In this document: piece after piece, positions 22,873 through 34,151 of the stretch
Position numbering within the stretch: the first letter of the stretch is position 1
Layout of the letters: every line of letters starts with the position of its first letter
The notes under the pieces: generated by a model
Told to the model about the DNA's origin: nothing
Databases searched by the model: none
Seen by the model: the letters and a program-made list of their open reading frames with translations, nothing else
Position numbers and translations under genes: made by a program
NCBI GenBank assembly: GCA_028826165.1
Contig: JAPDFW010000117.1
Location: 17,501-81,500 of the forward strand
Length of the DNA stretch: 64,000 nt
Source of the DNA: Anaeramoeba ignava
Taxonomy: Eukaryota; Metamonada; Anaeramoebidae
Reading direction: 5' to 3'

Positions 22873-25800
22873 ATGGGAGTTTTATTATTCTTTTTAATTT
22901 TTGGAGCAATTTGTTGTTTTTTAATGGCTTTTGGTATTGGGATGAATAACGCAGCAAATTCGTAAGTTTAAAATTAATTAAAAAAAAAAGAAAAAAATAA
23001 AAAAAAATTTATTTTGTGATTTCTTTCACCTTTTTTTCTAAATTCTCATTTGAAAATTAATCAATCAAATTCAATCAATAAAATATTTAAATAAAATCAA
23101 TATTAAATCAATTATTTCAATTGATGAAAGAAAATTTAAATCAATTTGAATTTTTATTTAAAATTAAAAAGAAGAATTCAATTTGGTTTTTATTTTTATT
23201 TTTATTTTTAATTTTTATTTCATTTTTCTATTTTTCCTCATAATTCAATTAAATAAATTTAAATTAAAATTTAAAATAGAATTTAAATAAGAATTTATAA
23301 AAACAAAATGGGAGTTTTTATTCTTTTTAATTTTTGGAGCAATTTAATTTTGTTTTTAATTGGCTTTTAATTATTGGGATGAATAACAATTCAAATTCAA
23401 TTCAATATTTTAAAATTAATTAAAAAGAAAAAAATTTAAAAATTTATTTTTTGATTTCTTTTCATATTTATTTTTCAATTTCTCAAAATTCAATTTCAAT
23501 TTAAATTAATCAATTCAATATTTAATTCAATTCAATATTCAATATTCAATTCAATTCAATTCAATATTCAAATCAATATTCAATTCAATTTAATTTAATT
23601 CAATTTAAATTAATTCAATATTTTAATTCAATTTAATTCAATTCAATTATTTAATTCAATATTCAATTCAATATTCAATTTAATTTAATTTAATTTAATT
23701 CAATTCAATATTCAATTCAATTTAATTTAATTTAATTTAATTCAATATTCAATTCAATTCAATTCAATATTCAATTTAATTCAATTTAATTCAATTCAAT
23801 TCAATTCAATTCAATTCAATTCAATTCAATTCAATTCAATTCAATATTCAATTCAATATTCAATTCAATTCAATTCAATTCAATTCAATTCAATTCAATT
23901 TAAATCAATTCAATTCAATTCAATATTTAATTCAATTTAATTTAATTTAATTTAATTCAATTTAAATCAATTCAATTCAATTCAATTCTATTCAATTCAA
24001 TATTTAATTCAATTCAAATCAAATTAAATTAAATTCAATTCAATTCAATTCAATTCAATTCAATTTAATATTCAATTCAATTTAAATTAAATTAATTCAA
24101 TATTTTAAAGTGTCGGAACTGCAGTTGGTTCAAAAGCAATTTCTGCTAAAAAAGCGTTGCTTATAGGAAGTTTTTTTGAATTTTGTGGAGCTGTTTTAAT
24201 TGGATCTTTTGTTTCTCAAACTATTCGTAAAGGAATTATTACAACTACTGATTTTATTGGAAATGAAAAAGAATTTTCTCTTGGTATGCTTTCTTCTTTA
24301 CTTGGAAGTACTCTTTGGCTTGTTCTTGCAACTTATTGGGCGTAATTTCTATTTTAAATATAAAATTAAAATTAAAATAATTAAAATTAAAATCAAAATT
24401 AAAATCAAAATTCAAATCAAAATTAAAATTAAAATCAAAATCAAAATCAAAATCTAAATTAAAATTAAAATTAAAATCAAAATTAAAATTAAAATTAAAA
24501 TTAAAATTAAAATTAAAATTAAAATTAAAATTAAAATCAAAATCAAAATTAAAATAAAAATCAAAATTAAAATTAAATTTAAAATTAAAATTAAAATTAA
24601 AATCAAAATTAAAATTAAAATTAAAATTAAAATCAAATTCAAAATCAAAATCAAAATTAAAATTAAATTCAAAATCAAAATCAAAATCAAAATCAAAATT
24701 AATATCAAAAATCAAATTAAAATTAAAATTAAAATCAAAATTATTTTTTTTAAATAGATTACCTGTTTCAACAACTCATTCAATAGTTGGGTAAATAAAT
24801 ATAAATAAATAAAAAATAAATATAAATATAAATATAAAAATAAAATAAAATATTAATTATTTTTTTGGTTGTTCCACTTTTTTTTTAATTAAAAATTAAA
24901 GAGGAATTTTGGGATTTGCAATGTATGTTTATGGTCCAAAAGTTGTAAATACAAAATCATTAATAAATATTGTACTTTCATGGGTTATTTCACCTGTATC
25001 AGGTTTTGTAGTTTCATGGGCAATGTATACATTAGTTAAGAAAACAATATTAAACAAAAAAACAAATGAACAAAGTTTTAAAGCAGCAAAACTTTGGACA
25101 CCAATTCATTTTGGATTTACAATATCAACAATGGTACTTTTCTTTCTTGAAAGTGGATCAAAATGGTTCAATTTTAAATTTGCAATTTGGATAATGGTTT
25201 TAATATTCTTTTTATCATGGATTTTAGCATGGTTTATTTGTTATAAATGGATTTTAAAAATTTATCTCAGAAAAGCTTTAAAACCTAAAGAATTTGATAT
25301 TGATGTTGATGCTCACAAAATGAATCATCAAATTGGAGTATTTGATTCTTTTGGAATAATTGATTTAAATTTGGAAGAATATCAAGATCATGGATTTATT
25401 AAAGATGAAAGAGCTGCTGAAGAATTTAAATTTATTATTGAACCAGAAAAATTAACTGAAATTCCAGTTGATGATAAAAATTGGAAAATTTTAACTGAAG
25501 ATGAATTTATAACTGAATTTTCTGAATCTATTCCTGATAAAGAAGCAGAAATTAAATTGGAAGAATTTGAACTTCAAGAGTTAAAAACTGATGAAGATCA
25601 AAATACAGATCAAAATGAAAATAATAAAGATAATAATAAAGATAATAAAAAAGAAGTTAGATTTGAAAATCAAACTGAAAGTAATATTGATGATGATGAT
25701 GATTTTGATTCTAATGATGAATTAAATTTAATGAAACAAATTGAAAGGAAAAGAAAACAAAAACAAATTAAAGAAGGAAAAGATCCAAATGAACCAGTAA

Positions 25801-27162
25801 TTTCACCTTATAAAGCTGAAATTGAAAAACTTGGAGGAACAGTTCCATTATTTATGTTATTACAAGTTATAACAGCAATGTTTGTTGCATTTGGACATGG
25901 AGGTGTAAATAATCAATTCAAAAATCAAAATTAAAATCAAAATCAATATTAAAATTAAAATTAAAATTAAAATTAAAATCAAAATCAAAATTAAAATATA
26001 AATTAAAATCAAAATTAAAATTAAAAATAAATTTAGAATTAAAATTAAAATTAAAATTAAAATTAAAATAATCAAAATCAAAATCAAAATCAAAATCAAA
26101 ATCAAAATTAAAATTAAAATTAAAATTAAAATTAAAATCAAAATTAAAATCAAAATCAAAATTAAAATTAAAATCAAAATTAAAATTAAAATCAAAATTA
26201 AAATTAAAATTAAAATTAAAATCAAAATTAAAATTAAAATTAGAATGAAATTAAAATCAAAATTAAAATCAAAATTAAAATTAAAATTAAAATTAAAATC
26301 AAAATTAAAATTAAAATTAAAATTAAAATTAAAATCAAAATTAAAATCAAAATTAAAATCAAAATTAAAATTAAAATTAAAATTCAAAATCAAAATTAAA
26401 ATTAAAAAAATTCAAAATTAAAATTAAAATAAAATCAAAATCAAAATTAAAATTAAAATTGATTTAGAATGATACTCCTAATGCAACAGCACCATTTGGA
26501 TCAATTTATAGTGTTTATACATCAGGAGATGTAACAAAAGTTCAGGTTTCATTTTGGGTTCTTGCAATTGGAGGATTTGCATTAGCATTAGGATTATTAA
26601 TATTTGGACATAGAGTTTTAATAACAGTTGGTGAAAAAATTACATTATTAACTCCAACTGGAGGTTATATTTCACAATTATCAACAGCATTAACAACAGT
26701 TGTTTGTTCACGTTTAGGAATGCCAATTTCAACAACACATATTCTTATTGGAGCAGTTCTTGGATATGGAGTTAGTCTTTATGGTAGATTATTAAATAAA
26801 ATATTAAATAAAATATTAAATTAATTATTAAATAAAATATTAAATAAAATATTAAATAAAACATTAAATAAATTATTAAATAAAATATTAAATAAAAAAT
26901 AAAATATTAAATAAAACATTAAATAAATTATTAAATAAATTATTATTAAATAAAATAATAAAAAGTGGAATAAAAATTGGAACAAAATATTAAATAAAAT
27001 ATTATTTTTAATTTCTTAATAGGTTGGTCAACTGGAATTAATGGAAAAATGATTTTTAAAATTGTTGTTAGTTGGTTAGTTACTCTTCCAATTTCTTCAA
27101 TTACAGCAATTATGATTTTTGCAGTTCTTCGTCCTTTATGTGGAAATTTTTCTTTAAATTAA
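22873..27162 (+). CDS. PiT/PHO4-family inorganic phosphate transporter, copy 2
   Basis: Join 22873-22961, 24111-24341, 24758-24790, 24902-25904, 26468-26783, 27023-27162 (603 aa). Exons 1, 2, 3, 5 and 6 have exactly the lengths of copy 1; exon 4 is 72 bases longer because of an Asn/Asp/Lys insertion in the acidic loop. Motifs: FGIGMNNAANSVGTAVGSKA, LPVSTTHSIVGGILG, FGHGGNDTPNATAP and MPISTTHILIGAVLG. The repeat 2 signatures are canonical, so this is the better candidate for a working phosphate symporter; the plasma membrane or vacuole cannot be chosen from sequence. Intron lengths differ greatly from copy 1 (intron 1: 1149 versus 122 bases). Intron 1 contains a decayed duplicate of exon 1. 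Confidence 0.92.
23100..23480 (+). pseudogene. Decayed duplicate of PiT copy 2 promoter, exon 1 and intron start
   Basis: Inside intron 1 of PiT copy 2. Landmarks are in the same order as at the real gene start: GATGAAAGAAAA, AAAATTAAAAAGAAGAA, CTATTTTTCCTCATAATT, TATAAAAACAAAATGGGAG, TTTTTAATTTTTGGAGCAATTT, ATTGGGATGAATAAC, then the intron-start words AAAATTAATTAAAAAG. The ATG copy is at about 23308. Two bases are missing soon after the ATG, the donor CGTAAG is replaced by AATTC-like sequence, and TGTTGT became AATTTTG. It cannot encode the exon. Confidence 0.8.
23500..24105 (+). repeat. AATTC (TTCAA) pentamer array in PiT copy 2 intron 1
   Basis: Units TTCAA, TTTAA and AATATTCAA in tandem. 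It is the reverse complement of the TTGAA satellite at 540-2995. Copy 1 has no array in the homologous intron, so it arose after the gene duplication or was lost from copy 1. Confidence 0.92.
24355..24745 (+). repeat. AAATTA/AAATCA array in PiT copy 2 intron 2
   Basis: Hexamer mixture AAAATT/AAAATC. The homologous intron in copy 1 (19435-19589) holds the same repeat type in 155 bases. Confidence 0.88.
25910..26460 (+). repeat. AAATTA/AAATCA array in PiT copy 2 intron 4
   Basis: Hexamer mixture filling intron 25905-26467. The minus-strand Leu-Ile and Asn-Phe open frames here are repeat artefacts. Confidence 0.88.
26790..26990 (+). repeat. AATATTAAATAA array in PiT copy 2 intron 5
   Basis: The short counterpart of the 1 kb array in copy 1, with the same terminal words (AATAATAAAAAGTGGAATAAAAATTGGAACAAAATATTAAATA region) before the acceptor TTCTTAATAG. 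Confidence 0.85.
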
Positions 27163-27280
27163 AAAGAAATCAAAACAAAAATTAAAATAAAAAAATTTTT
27201 TTTTCGTTTTATTTTTTTGGATTGAAAAAAAAAATTTTTGTTTGTTTGTTTGATTGATTTTTTGAATTGAAAAAAAAAAA

Positions 27281-29514
27281 TTAAGGAACGGATTTAAGAT
27301 AAAAAATAGATTGAGAATCATGGTCAGAACCACAACGATCACTTTCCCAATCTCTCATTGCTTGAGAACAATCAAAAACGTTAAACTGCTTGTCAATACA
27401 AAAACCGATTTCATGAAGAACAACTTGATCACCATAAAAACCGCAATGAAAAGTGGCATTTTTTTGAGTAACTGAACGGATTGCATTATCAAGTTGGTTA
27501 TAAGAATAAGGAATAGAATTTGAAGGTAAAATTTGAGAATTAGCAAGAAAATCTGCCGGATTCAAACGGTTATGAAGAAGAATTGCTTGTCTAAAATAAT
27601 CCTTTTCGGTTTTTAATTCACTTAAAGAACAAGTTCCATGTGATTCCCAGTTTGTTTTCCAATAATCTTCAGGATTTGTAAAGTTCCAAATGTCGGGCCA
27701 CATTATTGCTAATAATGAATGAAATGTTGATACTTCTGCATAATTGAATGGATATGTTGAACTACAATTCGTTGGTGTGTTGTCTTCTGTTCGAGGAATA
27801 AATGTTAGAATGGAAAACATAGTGTACCAGCTTGGAATTGTGCAATTATTAGGTGGAAGACAATGTGAAGTTGGCCATCTTTTATAAATTTTGAAATAAA
27901 TATTGAAATAAATTTTAGATTTAAATTTTGAAATAAATTTGGATATAAATTTTAATATAAATTTTAATATAAATTTTAATATAAATTTTGATATAAATTT
28001 TAATATAAATTTTGATATAAATTTTAATATAAATTTTAATATAAATTTTAATATAAATTTGGATATAAATTTTAATATAAATTTGGATATAAATTTTAAT
28101 ATAAATTTTAATATAAATTTTGGATATAAATTTTGGATATAAAATTTTAATATAAATTTGGATATAAATTTGGATATAAATTTGGATATAAATTTTGATA
28201 TAAATTTTAATATAAATTTTAATATAAATTTTGATATAAATTTTAATATAAATTTTGGATATAAATTTGGATATAAAATTTTAATATAAATTTGGATATA
28301 AATTTGGATATAAATTTGGATATAAATTTTGATATAAATTTGGATATAAATTTGGATATAAATTTGGATATAAATTTGGATATAAATTTGGATATAAATT
28401 TGGATATAAATTTTAATATAAATTTGGATATAAATTTGGATATAAATTTGGATATAAATTGAATTGATATAAATTGAATGATATAATTGAATTATTTAAT
28501 TGATATAACTAAAGTATTTAATTGAAGTATAAAATTAAATAAAATATTATTATAAATATTATTATTAAATTGAATTATTAAATTTTAATATAAATTAAAT
28601 TGAATAACTAAAGTATTTAATTTAAGTATTAAATTAAATAAAATATTATTGTAAATATTATTTAATTGATATAACTAAAAGTATTTAATTGAAGTATTAA
28701 AATTAAATAAAATTGTAAATATAATTGTAAATATAATTATTAAATTTTAATATAAATTTGGATATAAATTTGGATATAAATTTTAATATAAATTTGGATA
28801 TAAATTTTAATATAAATTTTGGATATAAATTTTGAATTATTAAATTTTAATATAAATTTGGATATAAATTTGGATATAAATTTTAATATAAATTTGGATA
28901 TAAATTGAATAATTGAAGTATAAAATTAAATAAGATATTAATTGTAAATATTATTATTAAATTGAATTATTAAATTTGGATATAAATTAAATTGATATAA
29001 CTAAAAGTATTTAATTTAAGTATTAAATTAAATAAAATATTATTGTAAATATTATTATTAAATTGAATTATTAAATTTTAATATAAATTAAATTGAATAA
29101 CTAAAGTATTTAATTTAAGTATTAAATTAAATAAAATATAATTGTAAATATTATTAAATTGAATTATTCAATTTTAATATAAATTTTGGATATAAATTGA
29201 ATTATTAAATTTTAATATAAATTTGGATATAAATTTGGATATAAATTTTAATATAAATTTGGATATAAATTTGGATATAAATTTTAATATAAATTTGGAT
29301 ATAAATTGAATAATTGAAGTATAAAATTAAATAAGATATTATTGTAAATATTATTATTTAATTGAATTATTAAATTTTAATATAAATTTTGATTTAAATT
29401 GAATTATAAATGGTTTTACGTTAAACGTAAGTGATAAAAATCAAAATCTGTATCAGAATTTGAAAAAGAATAAAGAAAAAGTAAAGAAAAAAATAGAAAA
29501 TTAAAAGAATTCAT
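27281..29514 (-). CDS. RNase T2-family protein, predicted catalytically inactive
   Basis: Complement join 27281-27878, 29420-29514 (230 aa), phase 2. Residues 1-18 are a signal peptide ([18 protein letters not shown]). [15 protein letters not shown] is the first strand of the RNase T2 fold, and several Cys fit family disulfides. The first active-site motif (family F-T-I-H-G-L-W-P) reads FSILTFIP, so the catalytic His is Leu56. The second (family W-x-H-E-W-x-K-H-G-T-C) reads [11 protein letters not shown]: the first His is Thr107, Glu is Asn108, Lys is Ser111; only His112 remains. The frame is intact and the fold is otherwise kept, so a non-catalytic secreted or lysosomal role is inferred. It converges with PiT copy 2 and is divergent from the DNAJC21-like gene, 106 bases away. 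Confidence 0.87.
27895..29405 (-). repeat. ATATAAATTT (with TTTA/GG linkers) array in the RNase T2-like intron
   Basis: Fills intron 27879-29419 (1541 bases). Units are ATATAAATTTTA and ATATAAATTTGG. The middle (28455-29170) has longer composite units of 60-120 bases built from AACTAAAGTATTTAATTTAAGT and TTGTAAATATTATTATTAAATTGAATTAT-like blocks that recur about five times. Confidence 0.9.
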
Positions 29515-29620
29515 TTAAATTATTAATTTTGTAAAAAAAAGGAAAAGAAAAAAAATAAAAAAAAATTTTTTTCGTTTTTTAATCATTTTTTATTTTTTAT
29601 TTTTTATTTTTTTTTTATAA

Positions 29621-31570
29621 ATGCAACGTTGTTATTATGAAATACTTGGAGTTGATAATTCATGTTCAGAAGAAGAAATCAAAAAAGCTTATCGTAGAAA
29701 AGCATTAGAATGGCATCCAGACAGAAATCTTGGAAATGAAGATGAAGCAGCAGAAAAATTTAAGGAAATTCACGCAGCTTACACTGTCCTAAGTGACAAA
29801 CAAGAAAGAGCATGGTATGATGATCATAAAGACTCTATTTTAAAAGGAAACGATGGAAGAGAAGAACAAAATCCAGGAATAAATTTATGGCCATTTTTTA
29901 AAGCATCTGTTTATTCAGGATATGGAGAAAAAAATCCAACAGAAAAAAATTCAACGGAAAAAAATTCAACGGAAAAAAATTCAACGGAAAAAAATGTCAA
30001 AAAAAACTTCTTTGAAGTTTATAGTGAAGTTTTTCAAACAATCTTTGAGGAGGAGCAAAATCAAATACCAAAAGAAGAACAACCAACATACAATTTGGAA
30101 TTTGGAGACCTTGATTCGGATATCCAGGATGTTTTTGATTTTTATTATTACTGGTCAAATTTTGTGAGCAAAAAATCATACAGTTGGTGCGACTTATACA
30201 AAACCAGTGAAGCTTCTAATCGGCAAATAAGACGTCAAATGGAAAAAGAAAACAAGAAAAATAGAGAAAAGCATAGAAGGATGTTTAATGAGCAAGTTAG
30301 AGCTCTGGTCGAGTTTGTTAAGAAAAGAGATATTCGGATCAAAAATTTTGAGAAGAAGAAAAAAGAAGAAGAAGAAAAAATGGAAAAAGAAAAGGAAGAA
30401 TTAGAAAAACAAAGGAAAATCATAGAAAAACAACTTGCAAAGCAAAGACGCAAGAAAAATGCAGAAGTTTTGGAACAAAATTTTGCGGAAATCAATCAAG
30501 AACAATTAGAATTGGATGAAATGTTTGCTTTTCAAGAAAAGAAAAAACTTGAAAAAAAAAAATTGAATAAGGATTTTTTTTGTCCTGTTTGCAATAAAAA
30601 TTTCCGCACAAAAAATCAATGGATAAACCATCTTCGTTCCAAAAAACATAAATCAAATGTTTCTGAAATTAAGGATTTAATGAATGAATTTGAATCAGAA
30701 GTTGATATTCCTCTTGAATTGAAAGAATTTGTTTTGATTCATGAACAATTTGATAATCAAAATGATTTGATTAAAAAAATGGAAACAGAAAAGAAGGAAG
30801 AAATGAAGAGGAATCAAAAGAAAAATGAAAATCAAAATATAAATCAAAATATAAATCAAAACAAAAATCAAAACAAAAATCAAAACAATAATCAAAACAA
30901 AAATATAAATCAAAATCAAAAGAAAAATCAAAATCAAAAGAAAAATCAAAATCAAAATCAAAAGAAAAATCAAAATCAAAAGAAAAATGAAAATAAAAAT
31001 CAAAATCAAAATCAAAAGAAAAATATAAATCAAAATCAAAATCAAAATCAAAATCAAAATCAAAATGAAAATCAAAATCAAAATCAAAATCAAAATAAAA
31101 ATGAAAATAAAAATATAAATCAAAATGAAAATCAAAATCAAAATCAAAATCAAAACAAAAATCAAAATAAAAATCAAAATCAAAATAAAAATGAAAATAT
31201 AAATATAATTGAAAATGAAATTGAAAATGAAAATGAAAATGAAAATCAAAATCAAAAGAAAAATGAAAATGAAAATGAAAATAAAAATCAAAATGAAAAT
31301 AAAAATCAAAATCAAAATCAAAATAAAAATGAAAATATAAATATAATTGAAAATGAAAATGAAATTGAAAATGAAAATCAAAAGAAAAAAAAAATTCCTC
31401 AAAAAAAAACTCGTGAAGAAAAATTAGAAGCAAGAAGAAAAAGAAAAGAAAAATTAAAAGATAAAAAAATGAAAAATTCTTTCAGTTGCAAAACTTGTGG
31501 AACAGTTTTTGCTTCAAGAAATCAATTATTCAAACATATTAAACAAACTGGACACGCATCTTATAAATGA
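29621..31570 (+). CDS. DNAJC21/Jjj1-like J-domain and zinc-finger protein
   Basis: 649 aa, single exon. The N-terminal J domain [20 protein letters not shown] has the HPD at residues 32-34 that stimulates Hsp70 ATPase. The family block [15 protein letters not shown] ... [20 protein letters not shown] follows, then a charged coiled coil and two C2H2 fingers ([12 protein letters not shown] near residue 325 and CKTCGTVF..H...GH at the C-terminus). That order is diagnostic of Jjj1/DNAJC21, which acts with Hsp70 in cytosolic recycling of 60S ribosome-biogenesis factors. About 190 residues of Asn-Gln/Asn-Lys/Asn-Glu dipeptide repeat (30828-31385) separate the fingers and are an expansion not typical of the family. 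The ATG follows a T-rich leader. Confidence 0.93.
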   Translation: MQRCYYEILGVDNSCSEEEIKKAYRRKALEWHPDRNLGNEDEAAEKFKEIHAAYTVLSDKQERAWYDDHKDSILKGNDGREEQNPGINLWPFFKASVYSGYGEKNPTEKNSTEKNSTEKNSTEKNVKKNFFEVYSEVFQTIFEEEQNQIPKEEQPTYNLEFGDLDSDIQDVFDFYYYWSNFVSKKSYSWCDLYKTSEASNRQIRRQMEKENKKNREKHRRMFNEQVRALVEFVKKRDIRIKNFEKKKKEEEEKMEKEKEELEKQRKIIEKQLAKQRRKKNAEVLEQNFAEINQEQLELDEMFAFQEKKKLEKKKLNKDFFCPVCNKNFRTKNQWINHLRSKKHKSNVSEIKDLMNEFESEVDIPLELKEFVLIHEQFDNQNDLIKKMETEKKEEMKRNQKKNENQNINQNINQNKNQNKNQNNNQNKNINQNQKKNQNQKKNQNQNQKKNQNQKKNENKNQNQNQKKNINQNQNQNQNQNQNENQNQNQNQNKNENKNINQNENQNQNQNQNKNQNKNQNQNKNENINIIENEIENENENENQNQKKNENENENKNQNENKNQNQNQNKNENINIIENENEIENENQKKKKIPQKKTREEKLEARRKRKEKLKDKKMKNSFSCKTCGTVFASRNQLFKHIKQTGHASYK

Positions 31571-31693
31571 AATAGAATTAAAATTAAAATTAAAAATTAG
31601 AATAAAAATCAGAAAAAAAAAATTTTTTTATTTGAAATCAATTCAAATGGAAAAAAAAAGGTTTTGTTTTGTTTTGTTTTGTTTTTTAAAAGT

Positions 31694-33187
31694 TTAATTG
31701 GTCAAAATTTGTTTTTGTTCTTCTTTTTGTTCTTCTTTTGTTTTTTCTTCTATTTGATCTAAACTGGGAAAATTCAATTTATTTATTATTTCTTTTGGTT
31801 TTTCATCAGGAATTTCCAATTCATTTGAATTCTCCAAATTTTGTGAAGATTGCAAAGTGAGTTGTTCAAGTTCTTTTGATAATTCATCATCATCTTCATC
31901 TCCATCAATTAGATTTGTTGTTGAAATTCCAGTTGAAAGCGCATCTTCAATTTGTTTTTGTTCATCCATTGCATCTTGCAAATCATCAATAACATCCTCT
32001 ACAGTTTCAGCAGTGAAACCAGCATCTGTTGTTAGCGCTTTAAACGCTTGAGTGCCTGATTTCATTGCCTCAACAATTTCTTTATCTGATTCTGTTTTTT
32101 CAATCTTGAAAAGAATTTCTTTTAAAGTATCAATTGATTGATTTCTTTTTGAAAGTGTTGATTCTAAATTTTTCGCTAATTTCATTTGATAAAGCGCAAG
32201 TTTGATATTGTTTTTCTTTTTTTGTGCAAGTGCAAGTTGTTTTTTATGCTCAATTTCCGCTTCAAGTGATTTTAATTGGGTTTTCAATTTGCAAATTGCA
32301 TTTTTTATTGTTGCAATAGTTTGTTCAACTTGTGAAAATGATTGAATTTTTTCCTTTAAAGAATTTGGTGATGAAAATATTACTCCTTCAATCTTGGTTT
32401 GATCTTTTTGATTTGGAATCACAAAACATTTTTCTTGAGTAACCAAATAATACAAACTCAAATAAATGATTTTTTTTGTTTCTTCATCAATCAAATTTAT
32501 ATTTGATTTTGAATTTGAATTTGATTTTGAATTTAAATCTTGATTTTGTTGGAAAATATTTTTTCCCAATTTGAGTATTTTGTCAACAGTCAAAACTCTT
32601 GAAACCAAACTTCCTGTAAATTTTGCGTGAATAATTTTCAATAGTTCGTTTGATTTCTTTTCAATTTGTTGGAAAACAAGATATTCTTGATTTGAATTGT
32701 CATTTTTGACAGATTTTTCATTTTTTTCATTTGATTCAAAATCATATACAAAACTCCCCAAATAAACAACAGGTTTTTTAAGAACATTATCATAAATCCA
32801 AGAAAAAACGCCTTGACTATCATTACTATTTGATTTATTGGGATTATTATTAGGGAAAACTGATTTGATTAGATCCAAACTAAATCCTTTTTGATTTTTC
32901 AAAAAACTGTCAATTTTGCATATTTTGTTTTGTTTTTCCAAATATTGAAAAATTGCAGGCAAACAAACTGGAATCATTCCTTTTCTTGTGAATTTTTTTC
33001 TTATAATGGATTCTGTTATGATTGACCAGTTGAAATGAGAACTGCATGATTCAATTATATTTTCCCAAAATTTGATTCTGTTTTGATAAGCATCGGGTGC
33101 TATTTCTGCATTGGGAAGTTCTGAAAAAAGAACGTTAATTCTTGAATCATCTTCCCATTCTGGAAAATTTTTAAGAAATTCTTCCAT
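31694..33187 (-). CDS. CHMP7-like ESCRT-III protein
   Basis: 497 aa, single exon. The N-terminus FPEWEDDSRINVLFSELP matches the CHMP7 start, followed by tandem winged-helix-like segments (FWENIIESCSSHFNWSIIT). The C-terminal half (from about residue 280) is a Snf7 domain with a basic first helix (AICKLKTQLKSLEAEIEHKK), conserved AxxxLK-type helices (FKALTTDAGFTAETVEDVID) and an acidic tail. CHMP7 recruits ESCRT-III for nuclear-envelope sealing and membrane remodelling. The tail is long and Glu-rich; I do not see a clear MIM motif. It converges with the DNAJC21-like gene (123 bases between stops). Confidence 0.88.
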   Translation of the reverse strand: MEEFLKNFPEWEDDSRINVLFSELPNAEIAPDAYQNRIKFWENIIESCSSHFNWSIITESIIRKKFTRKGMIPVCLPAIFQYLEKQNKICKIDSFLKNQKGFSLDLIKSVFPNNNPNKSNSNDSQGVFSWIYDNVLKKPVVYLGSFVYDFESNEKNEKSVKNDNSNQEYLVFQQIEKKSNELLKIIHAKFTGSLVSRVLTVDKILKLGKNIFQQNQDLNSKSNSNSKSNINLIDEETKKIIYLSLYYLVTQEKCFVIPNQKDQTKIEGVIFSSPNSLKEKIQSFSQVEQTIATIKNAICKLKTQLKSLEAEIEHKKQLALAQKKKNNIKLALYQMKLAKNLESTLSKRNQSIDTLKEILFKIEKTESDKEIVEAMKSGTQAFKALTTDAGFTAETVEDVIDDLQDAMDEQKQIEDALSTGISTTNLIDGDEDDDELSKELEQLTLQSSQNLENSNELEIPDEKPKEIINKLNFPSLDQIEEKTKEEQKEEQKQILTN

Positions 33188-34151
33188 AATAAAACAATGA
33201 AAAAAAAAATTTTGAAAAGAAAAAAAATGAAAAAAAATTTTTCCGATTTTTAATTTTTTTTTTTAATTTTTCCGATTTTAATTTTAATTTTAATTTTGAT
33301 TTTAATTTTGAATTTTAATTTTAATTTTAATTTTAATTTTAATTTTAATTTTAATTTTAATTTTAATTTTAATTTTGATTTTGATTTTGATTTTTGAATT
33401 TTATTATTGATTTTAATTTTTATATTAATTTTAATATTAATTTTGATTTTGATTTTAATATTAAATTTAATTTTAATTTTAATTTAAATTTTAATTTTAA
33501 TTTTGATTTTAATTTTAATTTTAATTTTAATTTTAATTTTAATTTTGATTTTAATTTTAATTTTAATTTTGATTTTAATTTTAATTTTAATTTTAATTTT
33601 AATTTTTAATTTTAATTTTAATTTTAATTTTAATTTTAATTTTGATTTTAATTTTAATTTTAATTTTAATTTTAATTTTAATTTTAATTTTAATTTTAAT
33701 TTTAATAATTTTTGATTTTTAATTTTAATTTTAATTTTAATTTTGATTTTTAATTTTAATTTTAATTTTAATTTTAATTTTAATTTTTTTTAATTTTTTT
33801 TAATTTTAATTTTGATTTTAATTTTAATTTTATTTTGATTTTTTTTAATTTTTGATTGAATTTTTGATTTTAATTTTAATTTTAATTTTGATTTTAATTT
33901 TAATTTTAATTTTTGATTTTAATTTTTTTAATTTTTAAATAATTTTAATTTTAATTTTAATTTTAATTTTGATTTTAATTTTAATTTTAATTTTAATTTT
34001 AATATTAAATTTTGAATTTTAATTTTGATTTTAATTTTAATTTTAATTTTAATTTTAATTTTAATTTTAATTTTAATTTTGATTTTAATTTTAATTTTGA
34101 TTTTAATTTTAATTTTGATTTTGATTTTGATTTTGAAAATGAATTTTGATT
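33188..34151. repeat. AATTTT/GATTTT hexamer array, intergenic
   Basis: About 870 bases (33270-34145) of TTTTAA hexamers with TTTTGA variants, after a T/A-rich leader with TTTTTTCATTTTTTTTC (33217-33240 region) belonging to the CHMP7-like gene. It separates two minus-strand genes. No gene is seen; the open frames are repeat-derived. Confidence 0.9.

Noticed and set aside
29417-29431. Inverted repeat TTACGTTAAACGTAA
   Set aside because: It overlaps the exon end and splice donor of the RNase T2-like gene; a single short palindrome is no evidence of a site.
30695-31433. Long minus-strand Phe/Ile/Leu open frames opposite the DNAJC21-like gene
   Set aside because: Antisense of the Asn-Gln coding repeat.
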